64,000 nt of DNA from Corinectria fuckeliana. Taxonomy: Eukaryota > Ascomycota > Sordariomycetes > Hypocreales > Nectriaceae. Made by a program: the position numbers and the translations under genes. The stretch is from positions 62,001 through 126,000 of the forward strand of contig WPDH01000114.1 in assembly GCA_019137255.1 (NCBI GenBank), written 5' to 3'. A model generated the notes under the pieces. The model did no database searches. It had not been told where the DNA came from and was given only the letters and a program-made list of their open reading frames with translations. The number at the start of each line of letters is the position of its first letter. Positions within the stretch are counted from its first letter, which is position 1. This document shows, piece by piece, positions 23,908-36,282 of the stretch.

Positions 23908-24860
23908 GGTCGATTCGTATTAAGTTCTTGATGATGTCGTTGGAGATGGAGCAATAAATCCTGACGACACTTGTTTGGAGGTCTTGATGTCTCGTTAGAG
24001 ATGGGGGCGATTGCTGACCCCGCTCGGAAACGCGGAAATGCGGAACAACGGATCAGGTGGCTTCAATCACGTCAGCGATCAAATATTTCTGAAAAGCGAA
24101 AGCGAGCGGAAAGTAATTGATCTCCAAGTTCAAACATAGGAGAGCGGCTCGACGCGAATCTGTCGCTTACTAGAGATGCACACAACGGCTACAAGCCTAC
24201 ACCTGGCTGGGGCCTGCATTATCACGTAATTCAGAGACGGAACTCAAGGCCATTAAAAAACAATTCTGTTTTTAAAACTCAGCTCGCGCTGCTCTAAGCT
24301 GAGCAACAGCTAAGAGATGGTTTGTGAGACCTGAGTTCAGGCTATGACGACCTAGAATATCTCACTCTTGGCATCTTCTGTCCTTGCAATACCCCAGACT
24401 TGGGACTACATCCCATCCTCAAACACACTAAAATTCGTTGCTCAATCGCGATATATCAGCCTTAGCCGTCCACAAGTAATCCCATTCAAACCAAAAAAAA
24501 AAATCCGAGCTCAGACTCTACATGTATATCCGCGATGGTCGCTGCAGTTAACATCTGCACCGATTACAATACCTTGACGAACCACTCGACGGGGGACAAG
24601 ACCTCCTGAGTCTCGGCTAGGTCAGTCTCTAGATTCACGCCGACTTCCCCCACAACTTCTTTTCGTTAACACATAGATGTATAGAATCGTCACTATCGGT
24701 CTTCTTGCGATCAAGCCAGTGGCAAAGAAATTGGAAGGCTGACCGTACGAATGGTCCACGTGGCCACCCTGCCGAGCAATCTCTGACTGAGAGCACTTGG
24801 AGTGACAAAAACGTACTAGATACTCCCAAACTCGCGTGTACTCACTTACCACGGCTAGAA
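23908..24860. other. Gene-poor region
   Basis: No gene is supported. It includes the promoter of the glutathione transferase. Confidence 0.4.
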
Positions 24861-24868
24861 GAAAAGCA

Positions 24869-25542
24869 TTATCGTCGAATCAAGCATGGCTTTGTCAATT
24901 CGTCCCTAGACCTCCTCACCACTGTCGATGGGTTGAGATCCACGGTGTCATACTCACTGAAGTAAAACGAGCTAAGGAATTTCTCTCCTTTAAAGGAAGT
25001 GACAAACATGTCTAGCATCCTGTCAGCCATGGCTTCTCGGGCGATCTCTTGCAACTTGCCGCATCTTTAAAACTAAGAACAGTACGTTTTTCGGCTAGCT
25101 CAGCGTCTTTGTCCGCCTCGCAAAAGAAACTTGGAAAGCACCGTAGAGTTCCAAGCAGACGGTCAGAGTTCTGGGATATAAGAAGCTCCATGATTATAGT
25201 ATATACGAATCTAATACTCAAGTCCGGATCAACACGAAGCAAGCACCCAAAGGCCTGATCGAAATGGGCGTCAAATTTTGAACCCCAGCGCTTTTTTGGA
25301 ATCGGACCAAGTCTACTGTGCCGTGGGTAAGTATGATCAAAAGAACTCAATCGACCAATTAGCATTTGGCGATCAAGGTTATGCATAGAACGGTGGAACG
25401 AAACCCAGAGAAGCCTATGCCAACCGCGCCTTCCACTTGCCTTAGGGGTCTTCCCGTAGACACATCTCCTGGGCTTTGTTTGATCAAGAATATCCGGTGT
25501 ACATGCACGCGTATAGCTACTTAGGTCCCTGGAAACCATCAA
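24869..25542 (-). pseudogene. Possible broken gene of unknown function
   Basis: Two overlapping minus-strand frames look like one protein split by a frameshift near 25040-25060. The upstream frame (25542 to about 25060) ends FFCEADKDAELAEKRTVLSF. The downstream frame (to 24869) continues LQEIAREAMADRMLDMFV and ends PSTVVRRSRDELTKPCLIRR. No intron with good borders bridges them. Composition is protein-like, but no family is recognised and it could be fortuitous. Confidence 0.3.
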
Positions 25543-25576
25543 AAAGTAGAGATAATAGGCAAAATTGAATTATCCT

Positions 25577-25661
25577 GGGCTCCGCCGGGGCTCGAACCCG
25601 GGGCCTCGTGCAGTTGAGCCAGACTCCCAAAGCACGAATCCTACCACTAGACCACGAAGCC
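25577..25661 (-). tRNA. tRNA-Pro (anticodon TGG) with intron
   Basis: Reading the minus strand, the acceptor stem GGCTTCG pairs with CGGAGCC. The D-arm has GGTCTAGTGGTAGGA, the anticodon stem TCGTGC pairs with GCACGA, and the T-arm is CCCCGGGTTCGAGCCCCGG. The loop TTTGGG gives anticodon TGG, followed by an intron of about 13 nt before the 3' anticodon strand. The pattern matches yeast and fungal tRNA-Pro(UGG), which also carries an intron. Confidence 0.88.
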
Positions 25662-26089
25662 AATTAAAACATAGTATTCTTATTATGGTATATACGCCAC
25701 GCACATGATCATCAGATTCCCGAATACCATTGGTTTCTGTTGTCTTGTACTTCGGTAGCATCCTGAATATTAACCAAGCTGACTTAACGTGTCCTCTCGT
25801 TGGATAGCTTAAAACGCAAAGTGATCGGGTCCCAATGATACTGAGCTGAGATTGGCACAGAGCTTCAAACAATCCAAGGATTGGATAGCTGCGATGAATA
25901 CGTCCGATTCAAGTTTGCTTCTCGCATTTCAACGAGATACATTTAGCAAATCCGGCTGGTCTCCGGTAGCTGAGTGACATAACGAAGATGCCAATAGCGC
26001 TGTTAGGAATCGAAACTAACCTCTGTTATATACCAACTAGATCACCGGTGCCTCTCTTCTTTCCAGGGTTGCTTCCGTTCACAGCGCAC

Positions 26090-26395
26090 TGCGAGATCGC
26101 CGCAGGCTGCTAAAAACAGGCGTCAATCCACAAGCCAAGCACAATCAAAGACAAAGGCAAGAAAAGGTTCGATACGTGCAACCAGTACTTGGCAATTTAT
26201 GTACGATTGGATATTCGACAGTCTTTCCTGCAGCCGATGTTGCAGTTTCTTGGCGTTGAATGTTGTGATAAACTATACGTACAGGCGAGTAATGAACAAG
26301 TACCTCGTTACTTTGAGCTCATATGGACGGAACGGGTAATTATGCAATTACCGACACTAAAAAGGCAGGAATCTCTATTCTTCATCAATAAGTCC
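26090..26395 (+). repeat. Dispersed repeat family R1, copy 1
   Basis: Aligns collinearly with 29161-29470. Shared words include CGAGATCGC, AAAAACAGGCGTCAAT, AAGGCAAGAAA, GCATTGAATG/GCGTTGAATG, and ATGCAATTACCGACACTAA versus ATGCAATTGCCGACACCGA. By eye identity is roughly three quarters, with a poly-T insertion in copy 2. Confidence 0.8.
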
Positions 26396-26688
26396 ACAAG
26401 GTGCAGTAGTACTAGGAACATCGCCGTTACTTCCGCCCAATTTGTACGGGAAAAGCATCCTTTCATCCCCTGCCACTCGCCTACAACTCTGATAGCTAAT
26501 CGCGACCCGGAAAGCTAATAACAACCAAGTATTCGGATGAATATAAGTTCGTGTCCGCTCATAAGCAGTATAAGAGTCACGGAAGCTACCCCTCTCCGAT
26601 CTTCTCTCTATCCACATGCACACACACACACAATCAACACCCCGTGTTTATTAGGAACGAATTCAGTCACTCGTCGCAACTCGCAAGG

Positions 26689-27386
26689 ATGTCTGAGGTA
26701 CAACCAGCGCCTTTTATTTACATCAACGGGTACCCTAGTGTCGGCAAGCTCACGGTGGCTAAAGCGTTGTGGTATGTCTCCATCAGACCGCATCTTGGAT
26801 AATACACTACTAACACTACCTCAAAGTAAGCTACTACCTAAAGCGAAATTGATCAGCAACCACCTTCTCACCGACCCGGTCGCAGCCGCCTTCGAGAGAA
26901 CCGCTGAAGAGTACCAACCCCTCCGCCGAGCCTTGGTAGGTCCCGATAATCTGCGTTCTAGGCCTGAGATGTTCTAACGTATCGGGTCCACAGCGCAGAG
27001 AACTATTGATGTCTCTGGCCACCGCTGAGTCGACACGTGATACTGCTTGGGTCTTCACCGACCAGCAATCCTCAAGCGAAGTCGGAAGTTCCACCGCGAA
27101 GGAATACCAAATAGCTGCGGCATTGCGAGGCTCGCCTTTTGTCCCGATAATTCTCTCATGCAAGCTTGAGGAGAACTTGAAAAGGGCAGTGTGTGAGGGC
27201 AGAGGAAATGGATCCAACACGAAACTCACCGACCTTGCCATTCTGCGCAAAATCAGAGAAGAGGAGGATATCTTCCACTTCGGTGATAGGACTGAAATGG
27301 AATTGGACGTCACAAGCTTGACGCCGGGTGAAGCAAGCATCAAGATTTACAAACACATCAGTAAGATAATTCCGATAATTCACTAA
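26689..27386 (+). CDS. P-loop NTPase/kinase-like protein (AAA_33 type)
   Basis: Three exons, 26689-26771, 26827-26935 and 26994-27386, encode 194 aa. The Walker A region is INGYPSVGKLTVAKAL, a form common in small fungal nucleotide- or sugar-kinase-like proteins, followed by the block KLISNHLLTDPVAAAFER typical of that group. The C-terminal half has FVPIILSCKLEENLKRAV and TDLAILRKIREEEDIFHFG, which resemble the lid and adenine-binding parts of the fold. The substrate is unknown. Both splices restore frame without stops. It sits beside a pseudogene and between tRNA genes and repeats. Confidence 0.8.
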
Positions 27387-27499
27387 GATCAAGACGCAAG
27401 CTCGTAGATTATCAAGGATTTTTCGAGTCTGCAAGTTCTGGGAATTCAACCCAGTCACAAAGCCCTCGAAACTTCACAGATATCAAGGGATTCAATCAT

Positions 27500-28456
27500 G
27501 AATTTGTCCAGGACCTCCAGCGAGGTTTCCCAGGTCAATATGTTCGCATTCGATGCTGGCTTTTCATTCGACCGCGCCATCATGGTCGCCTACTGTTTCT
27601 TTGTGTTGGCGACAGTGCCGGATCCACCCAGGTCGTGGCAGAGTCAAGTAAGGTACCTTGCTGGTCAGAACTGAAATCCATTAAGCCAGAGTTAAGCTTA
27701 GTAGTTCTTGGCTCTTTGCTTCCAGAAGTAACGGAACCCTAGAAATTATTGCTAGAGATGCTAAAGTCTTTTCAAAAGCATCACAAACGCTCCACCCTGA
27801 GATTAGCAGCACCGGCACGAGAATTCTCGCCTCGCGAAGTACGGACACCCTCCTTTGCACAGACACCTGTACCTTCAAACCCCTTTCGTCGTGGCACTCA
27901 ACGTGTCATCGATTGAACCATTCGCGTACTTCGTACAGCTGAGAATGGTTCACAACTTCACCAATTCGTTGATATCAGCGCCCCGCTGACCACACCTTCC
28001 ATACTCTACGAACCAAGTTTTGCCATTCAGATCTCGAAGACCAGCAGAACTCTCTTCATATCTCAGTGCGCCGGCTTCTACCTTGAGGCCGTGCCCATGC
28101 TCATGAACGGGTATATAACCTTGGTCCTAGCTTCCGGAATGGAGCCGAACCAACCGCCACCTGATGGAGTATTGGCACATCAAAGCAGAGCTCTGTTCAG
28201 GAGAAATGCATGACATCTGGATTTGGTCGAGATATTCCTGCGCGACGTGTTCCAGGCAATTCATGAGCCTACGCGGAAAGTGACAGCATTAGTTGGGACA
28301 AGGCCGCCAACCATTGAGATTCCGTTCCCGCGCGTATCCTACCGAGAAGCTTTAGACTTCCTGAGTAGTAAGGGCCACAGCATTCTCTTCGGACAGAACG
28401 TATCAAAGCCGGTCGAGGATCTGCTGACTGATCACTTCGGAAGCCCGGTTAGTTGA
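27500..28456 (+). pseudogene. Pseudogene of a class II asparaginyl-tRNA synthetase
   Basis: Successive frames give the parts of a class II Asn/Asp-tRNA synthetase in the right order. An OB-fold anticodon-binding domain occurs near 27515-27720 (GQYVRIRCWLFIRPR, then VGDSAGSTQVVAESSK and ELSLVVLGSLLPEV), followed by EIIARDAKVFSKA. Later come ISQCAGFYLEAVPMLMNG, YNLGPSFRNGAEP, a motif-2-like segment readable as MEYWHIKAEL in another frame (about 28165-28200), and VEIFLRDVFQAIHEP leading to FPRVSYREALDFLSSKGHSI (28223-28456). At least four frame changes or stops (for example TAG near 27740) separate them and the motif 3 end is absent, so the gene is dead and truncated. Confidence 0.75.
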
Positions 28457-28469
28457 CGCACAAACCGCG

Positions 28470-29049
28470 AGCTGTAGAGCCATTCCCTTACTAACTCTGT
28501 GTAACGGACGAAAACTTAACAATGAGAGCCAACCTCATCTCGTGTAGAGGGTTTAGAGAGATGTAGCGTAGCCGAGAAATCTTTTACAAGGGAACAGCTA
28601 GAGATTCGACTCAAGTAGAAAGGAAAGCTCGAGAAACAGGCCGTGTATGATTGGATTCTACAGTCTCGGAGCTTTGGTATGATTCCTCACACAGCTTTTG
28701 ACGTGGGGTTTGAGCGTCTTGAGATGGTTTTGTGGTGTAAAGTACAGAAACGTGTAAATCGAAACGTAATTTCCCTTACGTGCGTTGATGTCAGGTCTGA
28801 TAAAGCAGGCCAGAGTATTTGGATGAAACGGCAGATTAAAGGTTCGTCCGACTGAACGCATCAGCCTTTAGCACATGTGCGGAGAAGCCTCTAGCTCAGG
28901 AGCTAATCTATCCTCGATTTGTACTAGTCTCTTCCGTCTGGACTAGCACTACTAGTGTGGTAAATCTAGGCTTCTAGCTTCTGCCCAGAGCGTGTAAACC
29001 AAAAAGAAACCTCCTGGGCCTAATCAGAAGGCGCCTGAACTAACGATGA
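28470..29049. other. Gene-poor region
   Basis: Nothing coding is supported. Confidence 0.4.
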
Positions 29050-29470
29050 CATGCTCTAGATACTTCCAGAAACGTCACATCTAGACTATACATCCGCCAA
29101 AGGATGATCAGGAGCTATGGAAATAACGACGCATGCGAGTCACAGCATACGAAGTAAGCTACGAGATCGCTGCAGGCAGCCAAAAACAGGCGTCAATTCC
29201 ACAGGCCAGCCACGACCAAAGACCAAGGCAAGAAATATCAACGCATGCAGCCAGTATTTTGGGAATTCGTGACCGATTGAAGCTTCGGTTTTTTTTGTTT
29301 TTTTTTGGCTAGACCGACACTGCAGTATTTCAGCATTGAATGCCCTATTTGTCCTAAACGTGAGGGCGAGTGGTAAATACTTCTTCACTCCAAACTCGCA
29401 CGTACGGCGGATATCTAATGCAATTGCCGACACCGAGAAGCCAGACGTCCGTATTCTTCAATTTCATTAG
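29050..29470 (+). repeat. Dispersed repeat family R1, copy 2 (longer copy)
   Basis: Positions 29161-29470 match 26090-26395, and 29050-29140 match 21655-21740. The element is therefore longer than either other copy. A T-rich insertion lies at about 29289-29308. No coding frame is seen inside, so this may be a non-autonomous element or a decayed transposon fragment. Confidence 0.75.
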
Positions 29471-29891
29471 CGGAATAGCCAAGACCAATGCCAAGCATTT
29501 TAAGTACTTGTGACTCGACTCTCAGTGTTTGCCACTGACCGATGGCAAAGCTTGTCGTGCGCTGTTCCCCAACACCAGCAACCTGAGAGGCAAGGAAACG
29601 GCCACAAACTCGACGGCCCTACCACCGTGACTTCACAAAAACAAAAGGCATTAATGACGGCTAATCCAAAGGCCAATGGACTCCCGAGCTACTTCCGACA
29701 GTTCGTTTCATTGCAGCAAGTGTCGTGTAACGCAGGCGGAATCCTACTTACCCGTTCACGCTTGAGCGGGTGGCTACAGCTAGTCCCACGAAAGAGGAAA
29801 CTTACGAAACCTCCCAAAACTCCGCGATCCGCCACCCAAAGACCAAAAGAACTCCCTCAAGCACCAATACATCGAAAAATCAAAAAAGGGA

Positions 29892-29978
29892 TGCCCCCAG
29901 ACGGATTTGAACCGTCGACCTTTGCATGGTCTCGCAACTTAATACAAGTGCAACGCTCTACCCCTAAGCTATAAGGGC
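29892..29978 (-). tRNA. tRNA-Thr (anticodon TGT) with intron
   Basis: On the minus strand the acceptor GCCCTTA pairs with TGGGGGC (with G-U pairs). The D-arm is TAGCTTAGGGGTAGAGC, the anticodon stem TTGCA pairs with TGCAA, the loop begins CTTGTA giving anticodon TGT, and an intron of about 15 nt follows. The T-arm GACGGTTCAAATCCGTC is perfect. Confidence 0.88.
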
Positions 29979-30565
29979 TTGTATGATGAATCGCGATTAG
30001 AATATGGACTAAGTACCCTTGCGTCTAGTGGAACTTCATACTTTCCTCTACTGGGCTTCGTTACTTGGAAACGGGATTTAATCCGTGGGGAATGGGTTGT
30101 GTGATCGTTCGGGAATTTGCTATTCAAGAGAGGCGTGGATGATGGAGCTGTTGATGAGGGTGGGTAAAATGGCTGCAAGTTACGTGGGGGTTTAGACGAG
30201 CACATCTCAAGCTTCACCGCGTCTCACAGCTCACAACTACGACTGAAATCACACGCCATGTCTACCCACTTTGTCCACATTTATTCATGCCGTCAATCGA
30301 GTCGTAGGTAACCATGAGTATTTTCTTGTCCGACAGTCTGAGTTGTTTCCGACATCCTCCGTGCCTTTACCCTACATTCCCGACCCCACACGGAGCTTCC
30401 CCGCCTTCCCATGTGTCCTCCCGAACCTACTGGCCGCTCAAACAGAGAAAAGACGACTTCCCTCAACGCCGACAGTGACTTATATGCGGAACTGGATGTA
30501 CAGCAGCTAACTAAACGAAACGAACGGTCCTACGAAAAGCAAGATGGTGTCGGCTACGCAGTTCA
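29979..30565. other. Intergenic region
   Basis: Lies between tRNA-Thr and the 3' end of the MFS gene. No gene is supported. Confidence 0.45.
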
Positions 30566-32577
30566 TCACCCCCCCACGCCCACCTCAATGTTCCTCCCTT
30601 TGACGCTCTTCCACTCCGTCAGCACGGCGCCGAGAATGGTCGCCGACGCCGTGGCCGCTCCGACGTAGAACGACACGCCGAGCGCGTCGTTGTACGCGCG
30701 GATGACGTCGGGCAGCCACTCGGCGGGGATGGTGTCGCGGATGTTGGTGGCGCCGGCGGCGATGACGGCGTGGGGATCCAGGCCCGGCACGTACTCGCGG
30801 ATCTTGGCGATGAGCGTGTTGGTGAAGATGGTCTGGCCCGCCGTCACGCACAGCGCGCCGCCCAGCGTCTGCACGAAGATGACCATGGCTGTGCCCGTGG
30901 GCACGTCAGCCATGTCGCACACCACCTGCACCGCCACCAGCGGCTGCTGCATGCCGACGCCGACGCCGATGCCCGCCAGCAGCTGGTAGCCGATCCAGCC
31001 GGCGGCGGGCGTGTCCTGCGTGAGGGTGCAGAGCAGCCCGTAGCCGACGCCCATGAAGACGGAGCCGCCGATCATGAAGGGCGTGTAGTACCCCTGCCAG
31101 GTGACGAGGGCGCCGGCCATCATGGAGAAGAGCACCACGCCGAGCAGCATGGGCAGGTTGCGTACGCCGGACTCGATGGCCGTGGAGCCCTTGACGGCCT
31201 GGAACCAGATGGGCAGGAAGTACACCGACGTGAGGAAGCACGCGCCCGTGTTGAAGGCGAAGAAGCACGACGCCCACACCGACCGCTTCTTGAAGATGCG
31301 CGGCGGCACCGTGGCGTTGTCCTGCATCTTGTACTGCACGTAGACGAACAGCAGCAGCAGCACGGCCGACAGCATCAGCAGCGACGTGATCCTCGCGTCG
31401 TCCCACTCGTAGTCGACGCCGCCCCACTGCAGGGCAAGCAAGAGACAGACGACGGCGGGCATGAAGATGGCGGTGCCGACGGGGTCGAGCTGCCACAGCC
31501 GGACCCTCCACGTCGCCGGCTCCACCTCCCGCTCCGGGTCCGGGAAGAAGACGGCGATGACGCCCATGGTGATGGCGCCGATGGGCAGGTTGATGTAGAA
31601 GCACCAGCGCCACGAGACCCGGTCGGTGAGGAGACCGCCGAGCAGCGGCCCGGCGACCGACGAGATCCCCCACATGCCGCTGACCAGGCCGGTGTAGATG
31701 GGCCTCTTGCGCAGAGGCACCGTGTAGGCGAGGATGGTCAGCGCGCCCGCGAAGATGCCCGCCGAGCCAACGCCCGCGACGGCCCGGCCGATGATGAGAG
31801 TGACGCTATTCTGCGCGATGCCGCAGATGAGACTGCCCACCTCGAAGATGGCCACCGTGGCGAGAAAGGTCCACTTGATGGTCCAGAACGTGTAGAACTT
31901 GCCGAAGAAGAGCTGCAGAGAGGCGGTGGTGAGCATGTATGCAGAACCGTACCAGCCTACGTCGTTGAGGCTGTGGAACTCGTCGGTGATCTTGGGGATT
32001 GCCGTGGCAATGATGGAGTTGTCTGACACTCGGTGTTAGTGGTGACGAGCCCCGATGTGCGTTGGAGTAACTAACCAAGAGCCATGACAAACACAGCTAA
32101 ACAAAGGGCCAAGGTGATGAGGCCCAGCTTCATGCCAGTCGGGTACTCGACGTCATCGTCCCCGTGCGTTGCTGCCGTAGTGCCCTCGTCGTTGAGAACT
32201 TGTGTAAGCTTCTCAGTGCTCTCCGTCTGCGGCGCCGTGCGCGGCCGGGCGTCATCATAACGGCGCGAGTAGCGCAGCGACCCCAAGACAGGGAGATTAT
32301 TTGGGTTTTGGGGCGGCGGCTGGTACTCCTCATGCTTAATGGAGCGAGTGCTGAGCTTGCTAGGGGCGATGGACGATGGCCGCCGGGCGAGGTCCTCATC
32401 CGACGAGAGCCAGGCGTTGACGTTGCGGGCCGAGGCGGCCGTCTCGCTGTCGAAGTGGAAATACTGGGACGACGCCATGAGAGAGGAGTGCAGCGTGTCT
32501 TTGGGAAGGCGGACGCTGAGACGTGATTTATCCGTCGAGGCCATCGAGTAGTCGGGAGCCGACATGATAGAGGCCAT
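30566..32577 (-). CDS. MFS exporter, DHA2-like 14-TM drug:H+ antiporter family
   Basis: Two exons, 32577-32076 and 32022-30566 (53-bp intron), encode 652 aa. A long Ser/Thr-rich cytosolic N-terminus of about 145 residues precedes the first membrane segment (LGLITLALCLAVFVMAL). The family motif at the first loop is LDNSIIATAIPKITDEF, created by the splice, then DVGWYGSAYMLTTASLQLFFGK, the motif A-like GRAVAGVGSAG, and motif C-like GISSVAGPLLGGLLTDRVSWRW. Many further hydrophobic helices follow. Members export toxic compounds or fungal metabolites across the plasma membrane; the substrate is unknown. The gene is GC-rich and makes long open frames on the opposite strand that are not genes. Confidence 0.93.
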
Positions 32578-34272
32578 CTTGAGCAGAGATGTCACTGATG
32601 ACTGAGACTTGACTCGGGGGGCTTGACGAGTGCACAAGTGGTTGACAGCTGGGGGACCTAAGCTGACAACTTATATCGTCTGAGTCGCCGAGACCATCTT
32701 GTAATACACGTTGGAGACTCACGGTGAGACTGGACACTGGCAATCACACAAAGGTCAGCCTCCGACGCCGAAATCGCGGGTTCCATGAGCCACGGGTCAG
32801 CCTCTGCCGGTGGAAGGGTGCGGATGCCTCAGCCCACCCTCCTCACGATGACTGTCATAGCTCGATACCTAGTTTAGAGTGATGACTGCCACCACATGCC
32901 AAACCCTGTCTGCCTGGTGCATCTCGCACCAACGCTGGCATGCTGTGAGCGAGGAGAAGCGGCTTCTTGCGGCCCCCGACGGACTTTTCGACGAGACCGA
33001 GATGCTCGGCCTGCCAAGTGGAAGAGGGTGAGCCAGTGCTTATCACTAAAAGTGCCATGGGCCTGTGTATCCCGTCGTCCAAGGCCAGGCTGTCATGGTT
33101 GCAAGAACGGACTCCGGCGTCCGGGATGCGGGCGGATGGCGCCCGTGATGCAGAGTAGAGCAGGGCAGATGGACAGAATAGCGTCTGGCCCGTCTGACGT
33201 ACTCATCATTGTGCTGCGAGAGCATCCAATAGTACACGCTGCGGCGGGTGACACTTGGGTCCAGCTGCTAGCGTTCTGACCGATGTCGAACGATCCGAGA
33301 CTGAGTTGTGAGCTTTGGGCTTGATGATGTATAAGTCGTCTCGCATGTCGCACCTCGCCCTTCTCACCCCGGACACCGAGTACAATGTAAGCCTAGGAAT
33401 CAACCTAATGGAAGTTCCGTTGCACGGGCACTGCATTGTACTATGCGAAATCACACCTTTCATCACATGATCCTTCCAATTGGTTCGTCAGTTGCACGCC
33501 TATCAGTCACTGTGAGCCTGGAGAATTTCCATAGTGTACCAACCTCACCGACTTGTCATCGATGGTATCACGTTTCGCAAGTCTCTTTCTGTTCCTTCTC
33601 TCCGCTCAGCTTGAATCGATTCCCCCCCCCGTCTCTCCCCAACCTGCTTCTCGAGTGTTCAAAGACATTGCCATTATTCATGTTCTTGACAGCCATCAAT
33701 GGCACCACCTCGGGATTCCCCAGCCCGGATCTCGTGCAAGACTCATGCGTCCCTTTCTTCGCGGAGACCTGTTAGGCGAGCCGGAGACTAGGCGAGCCGG
33801 AGATGGGGTTGGAGAGACCAAGTCGGCGCTCCACCAAACTCTCGTCTGACTTGGAGAGCCACCGCTCTGGGATGAATTGGCATGTAGCTTTTGTTTTTCT
33901 AACATATGAGCTATGGAATATTAGCATGACTGCACTGGTACCATCGGGTCTCGTTGAGGTTGTTCAGCCTTTTGCAAAGACATGGGACTGTCGCGAAGTG
34001 ACAGCCCACACCCTCGATTGAATGCCAACTAGGCCGGGAAATGTAGAGAAGAAACAAAATGTATTATAATCAAGCGATTTCTAATCTCCCGCGATTTTCC
34101 CTCCGCCCATACGTGCGTTCAAGTGATGGTGACGAGTTAAAGGATAGCTCAAGCGCGAATAAACACCAAAAGAAAAGGACTCGTACACGATCTGACATCC
34201 ACAACCGTCCAAAATTAATAAGCATGCTTTTATCCGGAATACTCCTTTCTACAAGCTCTCCATTTAACTTTG
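32578..34272. other. Intergenic region, 1.7 kb
   Basis: Contains the MFS promoter. I see no gene; short frames lack coding character. Confidence 0.45.
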
Positions 34273-36282
34273 TCAGGTCTTTGGACTGCTGTCTTCGAAA
34301 GGAGTGAGTCGGATACGAGGGCTGGGGCGCCGAGGTTCATCCTCATCAATCGTCTTTGCTGATCCTGGGGTAAACTGACGGACTCGCTTGGTGCCCTTGT
34401 CAGACGATCCGGTGCTAGGTGCAACATCTAGCACGTTTTCCTGCCCAGTCAAGTTGGCCAAACTGGCCCCGAGGTTTCCCATGGAAGGAGTGCGTTGATT
34501 GAAATCGACACAGCCTAGCGTTTTGGGACTCTTCGTCTGCGCCCTAGCCGTAGAGCCCGGAGTGACTCTTCCGGGAAGATTGTGTGATTGTTGAGACCAG
34601 TTTCGTTGCTCTTGATGGTTTTGCACAGAAGTCGAGCTCGTGGGGATAGTCGATGGAGTGGGCCTACGCATGCGGGCTTCCTTGCGAGATCGAGGCTGGG
34701 GCATTGGCACGGACATGCTTGTAGCGTGTCGTTGCAAAGGAACTGTTTGACTGAGCAATGAGCTTGTCAACGAGTTGGCAAGGTCGGTGGGTATCCCACC
34801 CCCGTGGGAGATGATCGGGAAAGGGACACCTCACATTCGTTAGCATGCTATCAAAAACTGATCGGACGGGCACAAGACCCTCTGATTAATACACACCCTG
34901 CACTCTAGTCGTTGGAGTATTAGAAGAGGCCTTTAGATGCCCAGGGTTGATGTCGTCCTCAGACTGAAACGACGGCATGGTGAATGGGCCGTCTCCACAA
35001 ATGGACATTTGCCCACCGTGACCGGAAGATGCGTAGTCCGGCATGCTAGTGTCGGTGCTCTTTTGGGACCTACGAACCTTTGAAGTAGTAGCCGTGAGCT
35101 GGGATGGAATGTCGTTCATGCCCATATTCATGTTCCCAAGCCAGTCAAAGTAGACATTGGAGTCTTCGAATAGGTTAGGACCTCCTAAGCCGGGGGGCCC
35201 ATCCAATGACGTGTCAGGGCAGGCCGAAAGGTCTGGGTTTCTGCGTACAGGAGCTGCAGAAGAGTCGGACATGCCACCCTGGATCATGGGCATGGCATGC
35301 GATGCTGGACCTCCTCGTTGCCCGTGTGTTCGACGTCTTGGGGAGTGTGCGTGGGATTTGGCGTCATCGGATGGATAGGTAGGAACTGGCATGGAAGTCG
35401 TGAATGGAGCCCGACGCCACATGCTGGGATTCGGCCAAGCAATAGATGAGCTTTCTAGAATCTCTACCACGCATCATTAGTTGTTAGTTGCCCAAGGAGC
35501 CTTTCGAGAATACGGAAGTAGTGCGGACATACCTAGAGGAGCATGCTGGAAAGAGAAGGCGACAATGTTCTTGACTCGCTCAATGGGCATGGTCAAGGAG
35601 TCGCGGGGAAACCCTTCACTAATGACAAGCTTGATCCTGCCCATGTCATCAGCAGGACTCCAGTAACTCTGCTGAAGGAGCTCCTGCTGGAACACGGGGA
35701 ATTTGAGAGGCTCGAGGTCACCGTTCTTGGAAAAGTCTGGACGGATTGTCAGTCACTTCTAGATAGAAGGGCGGAGTGAGCTCATCCGCACCGAAGCTGT
35801 GAGCAATGACATGTGGCCAATCGCTCTTCCGATCAAGGGAGGCGGAGCTATAGGACCGTTGTCAGGATGGCCACAAGGGTAAAAAAAACAAGCAGCGCCT
35901 TACGCAACGAGACAGCCATCGACGAAGAGTCTGGCTTCAAACTTGACGTTGTCGGGATATTCTGAGTATAGTTTGGTGAACTGGCTGATTGCAGGGATGG
36001 TCCACGAGTGGATGGAGATCTGGAAGGGCGTCCCGGCTGGCAGACTTGGTACAAAGCAGCACAGCGTCGGCAGACCGAACGAGCCGTGGCTTTGGGAGAA
36101 TTCTGTGGTGGTGACAAGTTAGTCTAGGCGATTCAAAGTAACGTCGCCTTCCAATACACAAATGATGTAGCACGCCTTGACTCACCAGCATCGTGGACAA
36201 CATGGCAGGCCACTTTGAACTCCTTCATGGGAACCTCGCAGCCTCGAGGGAAGACGAGAATGTCCCAGTCTTCGTATCGCAT
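34273..36282 (-). CDS. Conserved fungal protein of unknown function, 559 aa
   Basis: Six exons: 36282-36186, 36102-35904, 35847-35792, 35736-35533, 35463-34897, 34829-34273; they sum to 560 codons including stop. The first 190 residues form a compact, conserved-looking domain (MRYEDWDILVFPRG, FGLPTLCCFVPSLPAGTPFQISIHSW, FEARLFVDGCLVA, IKLVISEGFPR). The remaining 370 residues are low-complexity and probably disordered, rich in Ser, Pro, Met and basic residues, ending in SPRIRLTPFEDSSPKT with several SP/TP sites that could be kinase targets. I do not recognise a named family. An upstream in-frame ATG exists, but 36282 begins the conserved part. Confidence 0.7.

Noticed and set aside
30770..32026. 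Long plus-strand open frame of 418 codons
   Set aside because: It is antisense to the MFS transporter, rich in His/Asp/Arg/Gly, and arises from GC-rich third positions.
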